The notes under the pieces are model-generated. The model was not told the DNA's origin, searched no databases, and saw only the letters and a list, made by a program, of their open reading frames with translations. From positions 62,001-126,000 of the forward strand of contig CAVPYY010000006.1 of NCBI GenBank assembly GCA_963710135.1: 64,000 bases of DNA, written 5' to 3'. Position numbers and translations under genes: made by a program. This document shows, piece after piece, positions 53,947-62,794 of this stretch. The DNA comes from SG8-30 sp963710135 (GTDB lineage: Bacteria; Pseudomonadota; Gammaproteobacteria; Steroidobacterales; Steroidobacteraceae). Position 1 is the first letter of the stretch, and each line of letters starts with the position of its first letter.

Positions 53947-54750
53947 GTGCCGACTGCGCGCATCAACGATCACGACATGTACTACGAAGTGCTCGGCTCC
54001 GGCGATCCGGTGCTGCTGATGGGTGGCTGGGGTACGTTTTGTCACGATAACCACCACCATCTGCCGCGCGGGCTGACCGACCGCCACCAGGTCGTGCTGT
54101 TCGACTACCGGGGTATCGGCGAGTCAACCGACGATCACCGGGTGCCATCGACCATGCAACTGCACGCGGCGGACGCGACCGGCCTGCTCGATCACCTGGG
54201 GCTCGAGCGTGTTCACCTGGTCGGCCTGGTCGGCATGGGCGCCTGCATCTGCCAGGAGATCGCGCTGCAGCGCCCCGAGCTTGCGCGCAGCATGCTGAAC
54301 ACCGGCGCCTGGTGCGAGGTCGATGACTTCCTGCGCGACCAGCTGGAGATGTTCCGCTGGATTCACCGCGATTGCGGGTTCGCGGCGTTCCAGCAGGCGG
54401 TAACCCTGCTGTCGTTCACGCCCGAGTACTACAACGCCAACAAGAGCAAACTGCTCGGCCCACAGGGCGGCTGGAAGGAACTGAACGGCCGGTACGAGGC
54501 GCACTCCCGCCTGGTCGACGCCTGCGTCGGCTTCAATTCACGGGATCGGCTCGTGAATGTGCGTTGCCCGACGCTGATCATCCATGCGGCGCTGGATGTC
54601 GTCACCAGCCCGCGCACCACCGTGCCGATCGAGCGGGCCATACCCGGTGCGCGCGGCGAGACCTGGGAGGACCTGGCGCATGTGGTGGCCGGCAAGGAGC
54701 AGAAGATCCGCTTCTGCCGGACGCTGTTCGACTGGCTGCAGTCGAACTAG
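53947..54750 (+). CDS. Alpha/beta-hydrolase-fold protein lacking a standard nucleophile elbow
   Basis: The 267-residue protein starts at GTG with CTGGAGG upstream. The fold is clear: GDPVLLMGGWGTFCHDN, VVLFDYRGIGESTDD, LVNVRCPTLIIHAALDVVT, and a late His in EDLAHVVAGKEQ. At the elbow, however, the sequence is HLVGLVGMGACICQEIA (residues 90-106) with no GxSxG. Ser is absent, and only Cys100 or Cys102 could serve as a nearby nucleophile. It could be a non-hydrolytic member such as a decarboxylase or cofactor-free oxygenase-like enzyme, or may use Cys. It ends with a four-base convergent overlap with the isochorismatase gene. Confidence 0.82.
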   Translation: MPTARINDHDMYYEVLGSGDPVLLMGGWGTFCHDNHHHLPRGLTDRHQVVLFDYRGIGESTDDHRVPSTMQLHAADATGLLDHLGLERVHLVGLVGMGACICQEIALQRPELARSMLNTGAWCEVDDFLRDQLEMFRWIHRDCGFAAFQQAVTLLSFTPEYYNANKSKLLGPQGGWKELNGRYEAHSRLVDACVGFNSRDRLVNVRCPTLIIHAALDVVTSPRTTVPIERAIPGARGETWEDLAHVVAGKEQKIRFCRTLFDWLQSN

Positions 54751-55370
54751 CCGAGACTCGCCAGATAGCGCCCCATGGCGCTGGCATCGGTGACGTCGGC
54801 GTAGCGCCGCCCGACGTCCCGCAGGGCGTCCGCGTGCGGCCCGCTTTCCGCGTCGCCACAGCAGTCGGCGGCGACCTGCACACGGAATCCGTACGAGAAC
54901 GCGTCGACCACCGTCGCGCGCACGCAGCCACTGGTGGTGCAGCCCGTGACGATCACGGTGTCGACGTTCTGGCGCACCAGGAACGTGATGAGCGGTGTCT
55001 GGAAGAACATCGATGGCGCGTTCTTGCAGTAGGTGAAGTCGGAGGGATGGGTGATCCGCGGGTCCATCGCCGTGCAGGGATGGCCGTAGATGAAGTCGTC
55101 ACGCACCGCCTTGACCTTCCACAACGGCATGTCCGCCTGGCTGCCGTAGGCGGTGTAGCAGGCCGCGACCGGCACGGAATGCTTGCGAGCCACTTCCAGC
55201 AACCCGGCGGTCTGCTCGGTGGCACGATGGATCATTGGCAGGTTGCCGAGCGGGAAGCGCGGGTCGGTGAAGGCAACCTGCAGGTCTACCACCAGGACCG
55301 CCGGCTTGCTGCCCAGCCCGATCTCGATGGAGCCGTATCCCACCTGGCTGTAGGCGTCCGGGCTGGTCAT
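54747..55370 (-). CDS. Isochorismatase-fold amidohydrolase 1 (N-carbamoylsarcosine-amidase-like)
   Basis: The ATG at 55370 gives 207 residues. The catalytic triad is complete: D29 (VLVVDLQVAF), K116 (YCKNAPSMFF) and C149 (TGCTTSGCVRATVVDAFSYG). The TTSGCVRATVVDA motif favours the N-carbamoylsarcosine amidase/maleamate amidase side of the family over true isochorismatases. It is the last gene of the minus-strand unit behind hyuA and hyuB, and fits hydrolysis of an open-chain carbamoyl or amide product. Confidence 0.9.
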   Translation of the reverse strand: MTSPDAYSQVGYGSIEIGLGSKPAVLVVDLQVAFTDPRFPLGNLPMIHRATEQTAGLLEVARKHSVPVAACYTAYGSQADMPLWKVKAVRDDFIYGHPCTAMDPRITHPSDFTYCKNAPSMFFQTPLITFLVRQNVDTVIVTGCTTSGCVRATVVDAFSYGFRVQVAADCCGDAESGPHADALRDVGRRYADVTDASAMGRYLASLG

Positions 55371-55406
55371 GCTGTGCAACTCCCGCGCTCTACGCGCACG
55401 ATCCGC

Positions 55407-55429
55407 GGGGCGGGCGCAGCGCCCGCCCC
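55407..55429. terminator. GC hairpin between hyuB and the isochorismatase gene
   Basis: GGGGCGGGC and GCCCGCCCC form a nine-pair stem. There is no U-run, so partial read-through into the isochorismatase gene is expected. Confidence 0.5.
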
Positions 55430-55440
55430 GGCAGGATCCA

Positions 55441-57372
55441 TCAGGCGGCGCGAGCCTTCTTCTTGGCCTTCGCCTTGTTGAACTTGTCCGCCTTGGCACG
55501 CGCCCAGGTGGTGAACTTCGGCGCTGCCGGGGGCTCGAGGCCAGTCTCGGCCTTGCAGCGGGCCTTCAGTTCGTCGATCGTGTCAAAGCCGCGGTCGAAC
55601 AGCTTGACCTTGCCGCGCTCCTTGGCCATCTGGGCGCGAAGCGCCTTGGTGGCAGCCTGATCGACCTTGCCGTCGGCGATCACGACACCGTAGCGGCGCG
55701 CGCCGTCGACGGTCACCAGGCCGGCCTCGACGTCGAACAACACCAGCTCGGCGTCCCGCTCCAGCGGGTCGCCGCAGCCGCCGCCGCCCCAGGTATCGGA
55801 CAGCAGCAGGTCGCCCGCCTCGACCTTGATGTGGTCGAGTTTCGAGCCGCAGGAGTTCCGCAACACCGTCCTCGCGCACCAGGGTCTTCTTGCTGCGCTC
55901 CCCCGGCTCGCCGCCGTTGACGCCCCATGGATAGGTCAGCCAGCGGTCGTCATGGATGGAGATCTCGCCGTCCTCGAGGAAACGGTAGCCGATGCGCAGG
56001 CCGTTGCCGCCCCGGTACTTGCCCGGCGCCGCCGGTGTCCGCGATGGTCTCGTAGGTCTCGATGCGCAGCGGGAAATAGCTCTCGAGGAATTCGTTCGGC
56101 ACGTTGGTGAAGGACGGCCACAGCGAATGCCCGTCCGGCCCGTCGCCGAAGGGCTTGCCGGGGATGCCGCCGAAGGTGATCTGGTACAGCTGGTACCACT
56201 CGCCGTTCTTGTCGTAGCCCGAGTACATGAAGTGCGGGCTGTCGGAGAAACCCGCGGCGCACATGAAGTCCGGGTTGCCCTGACCGAGCAGCCCACCGAG
56301 CACGTCGAAGATGCGCCCGAGGGCGTGCGTGCGGCACGACAGCGCGGCCGGCTTCAGCGGCTTGAGCAGCGTGCCCGGCGGAATGCGCACTTCCATCAGG
56401 TCGTAGAAGCCGTCGTTGAACAGGATCTGCGGGTCGAAGACCATGATCATGTAGACGCCCGCGAACATCTTGAACATCTCTTCGTTCAGCAGGAAGTTGA
56501 TCGAGGAGATGGACTGCGGATCGGTGCCGGCGAAGTCGAAGATGCACTTGTCGCCCTCGCGCCACATCGTGCAGGCGATCTTGTAGGGACCCATGCCCAT
56601 GCCGTCGTCGCAGATGTAGTCCTCGAAGTACTGCTTCTTCTCCGGCACCGTGCGGCGGATGAGCTCGCGCATCGCGCGCTTGTTGCGCTCGAGCATGGCG
56701 TCCATGCGCCGAGTAGAACGTGTCGTCGCCGAAGCGCTCGGCGATCTCGACGCAGCGGATGCCCGCCGTGCGCAGGGCCGCGACGATGGCGTTGAAGTCC
56801 GACAGGTTCCAGTGCGGCAGGCGGCAGTTGTGCAGCAGGATCTTGAGCAGGTCCTCCTGCAGCTGACGCCCTTGCCTGTGAGATCTTGATCGGCGGCACG
56901 ACGACGCCTTCCTCGTAGATCGTGCGGGCGTCGGTCGGCAGCGAGCCGGGCACCTTGCCGCCGACGTCGGTCATGTGGCCGAACATCGCCGACCAGGCGA
57001 TCACGCGGCCGTCCTTGATAGATCGGCATCAGCATCAGCCAGTCGTTGAGCGTGGCTGATGGCGCCGTTGACCGAGTAGGGGTCGTTGGTGAGGAAGATG
57101 TCGCCCTCCTCGATCGTGCCGTCGTAGCCCTGCATGAAGCCCCAGATGAACGAGCCGAACTGGCCGACGACCATCTTGCCTTCGAGGTTGGCGATCATCG
57201 GGAACTCGTCGTGCTGCTCGCGGATGCCGGGCGACATCGCCGTGCGGAACAGCACCGCGTCCATCTCGTAGCGCGCGTTGCGCAGCGCGTTCTCGATGAT
57301 GTCGATGGTGACCGAGTCGACCTTGACCTTCTTGAAGGGCTTCTTGTTGCGCTGAATGATCTTGGCGGGCAT
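55441..57372 (-). CDS. Hydantoinase B/oxoprolinase-type subunit (HyuB; several frameshifts)
   Basis: The reconstruction has about 640 residues. The N-terminus reads IDIIENALRNARYEMDAVLFRTAMSPGIREQHDEFPM, then QFGSFIWGFMQGYDGTIEEGDIFLTNDPYSVNGAISH. Later segments, in other frames, read IAWSAMFGHMTDVGGKVPGS, HNCRLPHWNLSDFNAIVAALRTAGI, FDFAGTDPQSISSINFLLNEEMFK and GGNGLRIGYRFLEDGEISIHDDR. Insertions are pinpointed near 57051, 57017, 56881 and 56706, with further breaks near 56020 and 55865. The fold is that of the second subunit of ATP-dependent hydantoinases, oxoprolinases and acetophenone/acetone carboxylases. Both ends are lysine-rich (NKKPFKKVKV; KAKAKKKARAA), which is unusual. Confidence 0.83.
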
Positions 57373-57409
57373 GTGTTTACTCCGTTGCGCGATTCAGGCC
57401 TTGCAGCCC

Positions 57410-59591
57410 TTACTTCCTGCTCTTGGACTTGGCTTGCCGGCTTGGACTTCGACTTGGTCTTGGTCGCGGCCTTGGCCTTCACCTTGGACTTGCTGCCCGA
57501 CGCCTTGCCGCCGCGCAGGCCCTTGTGGCCGTCTGGATAGATGAGGATGTTGCCGAACTCGTCGACCATGCCGGCGTGCTTGGGCAGGATCGACCGTGGT
57601 GGAGTCCATCTCCATGACGATCGCCGGGCCCTCGATGCGGTTGCCGGCCTTCAGCTGGGCGCGGTCGTAGACCGGCGTGTTGACGTCGCGTGCCCTCCAT
57701 GTAGGCCTTCTGGGTGCCCACCACGGCGGCCTTCGGATCACGGCCGCCGCTCGGCAATCGGCGGGCGCTTGACGCGAGATGCCCTTGCCCTGCACGACGG
57801 CGCGCAGCGCCACGAGCTCGTGCTCGAGCGGCAGCGCGAAGGTGAACAGCCGCTTGTGCTCCGCGTCGAACGGGTCGGACAGCGCCTTCAGGCCACGCTT
57901 CTCGATGTCCTCGAGCTCGACGTCGACGGTCAGCCGCAGGCCCTGGCCGTGGTAGCGCACGTCCACCTGGTAGCTGCGCTGCATTTCGGCTAGCGGCACT
58001 TCCTCGCTCTCCAGCGCCTTGGCGGCGGCCTCGCCGAGAGCCTGGTGAGGATCCGCGCGATGTCCTCGGCGGTGGTCTCGGAGAACTTGCGGACGTAGGT
58101 GCGCGCCGCCTCGTCGCGCACCGCCGTGGTGGCGTCGCCCAGCGCGCACAGCACGCCCGGGCCCGGCGGGATGATCGACGGCCAGGACCCGAGCAGTCGC
58201 GACAGCGCGTTCGCGTGCAGCGGGCCCGCGCCGCCGAAGGCGATCAGCGCATAGTCGCGCGGGTCGTAGCCCTGCTCCACCGACACCAGGCGCAGCGCGC
58301 CGACCATGTTCTCGTTGACGATGTTGTAGATGCCGAGCGCCGCGTCCTTGGTGCGACTTGCCCAGCGCGTCGGCGACCTTGTCGACCGCGCGTCTGGGCC
58401 AGGTCGCGACGCAGCTCCATGTCGCCGCCCAGGCGCTGCATGGTCGGCAGGTAGCCGAGCACGACGTTGGCGTCGGTCACGGTCGGCTCGACGCCGCCGC
58501 GGCCATAGGCGGCCGGGCCCGGATCGGCGCCGGCCGACTGCGGGCCGACGCGCAGCGCCTTGGTCAGTTCCGGCACGTGCGCAATCGAGCCGCCGCCGGC
58601 GCCGACCGTGCGGATGTCGACCGAGGATGCACGCACCGTCACGTCGCCGACCGTCGTTTCGCGCCGCAGCCGCGGCTCGCCGTTCTTGATCAGCGCGACG
58701 TCGGTGGACGTGCCGCCCACGTCGACGGTCAGCAGGTTCGGGAAGCCGGCCTGCAAGGCCACCCAGAGCGCGCCGGTGACGCCGCCCGCCGGGCCGGACA
58801 TCAGCAGGTTGACCGGGTAGTCCTCCGCCGACTTGGCGCGATGACAGGCCACCGTCGGAGCGCAGGATGTGCAGCTTCACCTTGCCGGCCTTCGGCTCGA
58901 GCTTGGTCTGCAGGTTGTGCACGTAGCGCTGCACCACGCGGCCGCACGTAGGAGTTGGCGACCGTCGTGACCGTGCGCTCGTACTCCTGCATCTCGGGCA
59001 CGACTTCCGAGGACAGCGACACGGGCATGCCCGGCAGCACCTCTGCGGCGATCTCCTTGACCCGGCGCTCGTGCGATCGTTGGCGAACGAATTGATCAGC
59101 GACACGGTCAGCGCCTCGATCTCCGTGCCCTTGCAGCGTCTTGCAGCGATTCGCGCAGCGCGGCTTCGTCGAGCTCGTGCACGACCTCGCCGCGGGCGCT
59201 GACGCGCTCGTCGGCTTCGATGGTGCAGCTTGAGCGGCGCCATCGGCAGGGACTTGTTGTAGATCACCCAGCCGCCGAGCCCGCCGGGCACGAACGAGCG
59301 CGCGATCTGCAGCACCTGGCGATAGCCCTTGGTGGTCACCAGTCCGACGCGGGCGCCCGTGCTGGTCAGCACGGTGTTGGTGGCGACCGTGGTGCCGTGC
59401 ATCACGTGGCTGATGATCTTCGGATCGATGCCGGCCAGCCCGCAGACGCGGCTGATGCCATTGAGGACACCGATCGACTGGTCCGCCGGGGTGCTCGGCA
59501 CCTTGGCGCTCCAGGTCTTGCCGTTCATTTCGTCGACCAGCAGCAGGTCGGTGAAGGTCCCGCCCACGTCGACGCCAAGTCGGTATGTCAT
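57410..59591 (-). CDS. Hydantoinase A/oxoprolinase-type ATPase subunit (HyuA; many frameshifts)
   Basis: It starts MTYRLGVDVGGTFTDLLLVDE (ATP-binding motif DVGGTFTD), then VMHGTTVATNTVL. Further motifs in other frames are GTEIEALTVSLINSFAND, VSLSSEVVPEMQEYERTVTT, LMSGPAGGVTGALWVA, LTVDVGGTSTDVALI, RTVGAGGGSIAHV, SAGADPGPAAYGRGG and IAFGGAGPLHANALSRLLG. The repaired length is about 725 residues, normal for HyuA. The C-terminus is a long Lys/Ser/Ala tail (SKVKAKAATKTKSKSKP) ending at TAA 57410. HyuA phosphorylates the substrate carbonyl or enol before ring opening or carboxylation by HyuB. The family does not fix the substrate. The start is 147 bp after the lyase gene. Confidence 0.83.
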
Positions 59592-59624
59592 GCGATCACC
59601 TGCGTAGTTCTTGGGTACAGATCA

Positions 59625-59645
59625 GGCGCTCCCGACGGGAGTGCC
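59625..59645. terminator. Hairpin between the lyase gene and hyuA
   Basis: GGCGCTCCC-GAC-GGGAGTGCC forms a nine-pair stem with one G-T pair, in the 147-bp gap between two minus-strand genes. No U-run is present; it may attenuate or stabilise transcripts. Confidence 0.4.
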
Positions 59646-59738
59646 ACGAGAAATCCGTCGCGCCAGCATCCAACGAACCGTAGCACGCGCGCTTCCGGCC
59701 GCGAAAGTCCGCTGGGCCCCGCCAGGCAAGCGTCGCGC

Positions 59739-60661
59739 TCATGCTGCCCGGGCAGGCGCGCCGGGGAACCCGCCGGCCTTCACCAGCATGCCGGGCACCG
59801 GCCGGCCGAGCTGATCCTGCAGCCAGCGGCCGGTTGCGATCGGTCGCATCGAGATCCACACCGGTCGCGATGCCCATGCGCTGCAGCATGTAGAGCAGGT
59901 CCTCGGTCGGGAATATTGCCGGTCGCGGCAGGCGCAAACGGGCAGCCGCCGATCCCGCCGATGCTGGCGTCCAGCACGGTGGCGCCCGCGCTCACGGCCG
60001 CGAAGGCGTTGGCCAGCCCGGTGTTGCGGGTATTGTGGAAATGGCAGCGCAACGGCATGCCGGGCAGCGCTGCGCGCAGCCGCCCGAGCAGGTCGGTCAC
60101 CTGGCTCGGTACGCCGACGCCAATGGTGTCGGCGATCGCGATCTCGAAGGGGTTGCCCTGCGGCGACCTGGCAGACCACCTCGACCACGCGCTCGCGGGC
60201 GATCTCGCCCTCGAAGGGGCAACCGAACGCGGCCGACACCGTGACCTGCGGGCGAATGCCTGCGGCATGCGCGGCGGCGGCGATCTCGAGCCAGGCCTTG
60301 ACGGACTCGGCGGTGGTCACGCCCTGATTGCGCTGGTTGAACGTGTCGACTGGCGACGACGGCCATGCCAATCTCGTTGCAGCCCGCCGCCGCCGCGCGG
60401 TCGAATCCGCGCCGGTTCAGCACCAGGCCGACATAGTGCACGCCGGGGCGCCGTGGCAAGGCCTGAGCACGTCTTCCGCGTCGGCCATCTGCGGCACGCG
60501 TCTTGGGATTGACGAAGCTGGTGACTTCCACGCGCCGCGTGCCGGCGGCGATGACGCGCTCGATGAATTCGACCTTGACCGCGGTCGACACGACGGTCGC
60601 CTCGTTCTGCAAGTCCGTCGCGCGGGCCGACTTCGACGATTTCGACAGCCTGGGTGGTCAA
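59739..60661 (-). CDS. HMG-CoA lyase-family enzyme (several frameshifts)
   Basis: The start is a TTG at 60661 with GGAGG nine bases upstream. Segments in alternating frames read QAVEIVEVGPRDGL, QNEATVVSTAVKVEFIERV, VEVTSFVNPK, VPQMADAEDVL, NRRGFDRAAAAGCNEIGMAVVAS, NQRNQGVTTAESVKAWLE, VSAAFGCPFEGEIARERVVE, ADTIGVGVPSQV, HFHNTRNTGLANAFAAVSAG and ATVLDASIGGIGGCPFAP. The glycine-cysteine motif GIGGCPFAP and metal-binding HFHNT are the HMG-CoA lyase signatures. It cleaves a 3-hydroxy-acyl-CoA to acetyl- or propionyl-CoA plus a keto product. About eight single-base indels interrupt it. Operator 7 lies 38 bp upstream. Confidence 0.83.
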
Positions 60662-60699
60662 AGTTCGTGACCTCCGGAGACGCCTCGCGCCGGGGTCGA

Positions 60700-60709
60700 T
60701 TGTATACAC
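60700..60709. promoter_or_regulatory. TTGTATACAC site (proposed GntR operator) 7
   Basis: It matches nine of ten bases and lies 38 bp upstream of the lyase TTG start on the minus strand. It is one of two sites in the 172-bp divergent promoter region. Confidence 0.62.
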
Positions 60710-60764
60710 GAAGTCTCGCCCGTCCCAGCGTTCGGGCCGCGCTCGACGCCTGACTGGGGCCCGA

Positions 60765-60774
60765 TTGTATACAT
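60765..60774. promoter_or_regulatory. TTGTATACAT site (proposed GntR operator) 8
   Basis: It matches nine of ten bases and lies 59 bp upstream of the CoA-transferase ATG. Its centre is 65 bp from the centre of operator 7, about six helical turns. Confidence 0.62.
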
Positions 60775-60833
60775 CCTGGACGACGCGCGCGCGCCGCGAG
60801 CGCCTTTTCCGTTCTGAGCTGGGGGAACTCGTC

Positions 60834-62051
60834 ATGGCTGACGCCGCATTCCGCAATGGTCCGCTCTCCGACCTGCGGGTGCATCGAGATGGGCACCCTG
60901 CTCGCCGGGCCCTTCTGCGGCCAGATCCTGGGCGACATGGGCGCCGAGGTCATCAAGGTCGAGCCGCCGAACCAGGGCGACCCGATGCGCGTCTGGGGCC
61001 GGCAGAAGCAGGGCGAACCGTCGCTCTGGTGGCCGGTGGTCGGCCCGCAACAAGAAGGCGGTGACGCTCGACCTGCGCCAGGCCGAAGGCCAGGAGCTCC
61101 TGAAGGAGCTGGTGCGCAAGGCCGACTTCGTGCTGGAGAACTTCCGGCCCGGACACCATGGAGAAGTGGGGCCTGCGGTTGGGAGGAGCTGTCACGCGAT
61201 CAATCCCAGGCTGATCATGATCCGGGTATCGGGCTTCGGCCAGACCGGCCCCTACGCCCGGCAGGCAGGCTTCGGCGCCATTGGCGAGGCCATGGGCGGC
61301 CTGCGCTACGTCGTCGGCGACCCGTCCACGCCGCCTTCGCGCATGGGCATTTCAGCATCGGCGACTCGCTGGCCGCGACCTTCGCGCAGCGCTCGGCGCG
61401 CTGTCGGCCCTGCACTATCGGGAAAAGACCGGCCGCGGCCAGGTGGTCGATTCCGCCATCTACGAAGCGGTGCTCAACATGATGGAATCGCTGGTCACCG
61501 AGTACGACAAGACCGGCTACGTCCGCGAGCGCACCGGCGCGATCCTGCCCAACGTTGCGCCCTCGAATGTCTACCCGACCCAGGACGGGCTGGTGCTGAT
61601 CGCCGCCAACCAGGACACGGTCTTCGGCAGGCTGTGCGAGGCCATGGGGCGGCCCGCCCTGGCACAGGACGCGAACTACAAGAATCACCAGGCGCGCGGC
61701 GCGAACCAGAAGCAGCTCGACGACCTGGTCGGCGCCTGGACCGCCACGCTGACGACGCGCGCGGTGCTCGACCTGATGGACCAGCATGGCGTGCCGGCCG
61801 GCCAGATCTACCGCGCGCCGGAAATGCTGGACGACCCGCAGTTCCAGGCACGCGACGCGATCGTGGAGACGGAGCATCCGCACTTCGGCAAGCTGCGGAT
61901 GCAGAACGTCGCGCCGAAATTGTCGGAAACCCCGGGTGGCATCCGCTCTCCGTCTCCCGAACTCGGCCAGCACAATGCCGAGGTCTACCTCGAACTGCTG
62001 GGCATGGCCAAGGAGCGCTATGCGGAGTTGCAGCGCAAGAAGGTCATCTGA
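60834..62051 (+). CDS. Class III (CaiB/Frc-family) CoA-transferase, several frameshifts
   Basis: The ATG has GGGGGAA upstream. The product reads MADAAFRNGPLSDLRV, then in other frames IEMGTLLAGPFCGQILGDMGAEVIKVEPP, NKKAVTLDLRQAEGQELLKELV, MEKWGL, INPRLIMIRVSGFGQTGPYA, GFGAIGEAMGGLRYVVGDP, SIGDSLAATFAQ and finally ALGALSALHYREKTGRGQVVD to the natural end. These are the hallmark motifs of formyl-CoA/succinyl-CoA:carnitine-type transferases. Insertions lie near 60882, 61047, 61153 and 61170-61200 (two); apparent one-base deletions lie near 61348 and 61390. It would activate a carboxylic acid as its CoA thioester, feeding the divergent lyase. Confidence 0.85.
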
Positions 62052-62052
62052 G

Positions 62053-62719
62053 GTGAGCGAGTCCCTCGAACAGAACTACGCCCGCGGTGGTTTCGACCGC
62101 CGGCTGGCGCCGGGCTCGCGACCCGCGCTGCTCGTGATCGATTTCGTCCAGGCCTACCTCGAGCCGGGGTCACCGCTGTTTGGCGGTGACGGATGCGCGG
62201 CGGCCCGTGTCGGCGCAGAGCGGCTGCTCGCCGCGAGCCGTGCGGCAGGCCTGCCTGTCCTGCACACGAACGTGGAGTTCGACCCGGGTGGTCGCAACGG
62301 CGGCGTGTTCTTTCGCAAGGTGCCGGCGCTGCAATGCTTCGAGCGCGGCCGCCACCCGAACCTCGCGGACTTCGCCCCCGGATTGCAGCCGGTCGCGGGC
62401 GAAACCGTGATCACCAAGCAATACGCGAGCGCGTTCTTCGGCACGACACTGGCCTCGACCCTGACGGCGCTGGGCTGCGACACGCTGCTGCTCGCCGGCG
62501 TGTCCACCAGCGGCTGCGTGCGCGCCACGGCGGTCGATGCCTGCCAGCACGGGTTCATCCCACTGGTGGTGCGTGAGGCGGTGGGCGATCGCGCGCCAGG
62601 GCCCACACGACGCCAACCTGTTCGACCTGCAGGCGAAGTACGCCGAGGTGGTGTCGCTGGCGGAGGCCGAGGCCTATCTGGGCGGGCTGTTGGCCAGGCC
62701 GGCTGCAAGGCGGGACTGA
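62053..62719 (+). CDS. Isochorismatase-fold amidohydrolase 2 (one frameshift)
   Basis: The GTG at 62053 follows the CoA-transferase stop by one base. The triad is complete: D30 (ALLVIDFVQAY), K122 (VITKQYASAFFGT) and C155 (AGVSTSGCVRATAVDACQHGF). As read, the frame breaks after EAVGDRA near 62600; one base correction gives QGPHDANLFDLQAKYAEVVS and a stop at 62719, about 221 residues. It is homologous to the isochorismatase at 54747 but clearly divergent, suggesting two distinct amide or carbamoyl substrates in one pathway. Confidence 0.87.
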
Positions 62720-62741
62720 CACCCGCCGGCACAACGCAAGA

Positions 62742-62769
62742 CGGCCGGGAAGCTCGCGCCTCCCGGCCG
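62742..62769. terminator. Hairpin between convergent genes
   Basis: CGGCCGGGA and TCCCGGCCG form a nine-pair stem with a ten-base loop, between the stops of isochorismatase 2 (plus) and the TPR protein gene (minus). Confidence 0.6.
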
Positions 62770-62794
62770 CCGTATTCCAGGACTCGTCGGCCGG

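Noticed and set aside
54747..55370. Calling the first isochorismatase-fold protein a true isochorismatase
   Set aside because: No enterobactin-type genes are present, and the TTSGCVRATVVDA motif and the HyuAB context fit an amidase better.
55441..62719. Treating the broken hyu, lyase and CoA-transferase genes as decayed pseudogenes
   Set aside because: All catalytic motifs are preserved across frames, there are no large deletions or in-frame stops beyond those caused by the shifts, and the indels cluster by position, not by gene. Sequence error is the simpler reading.
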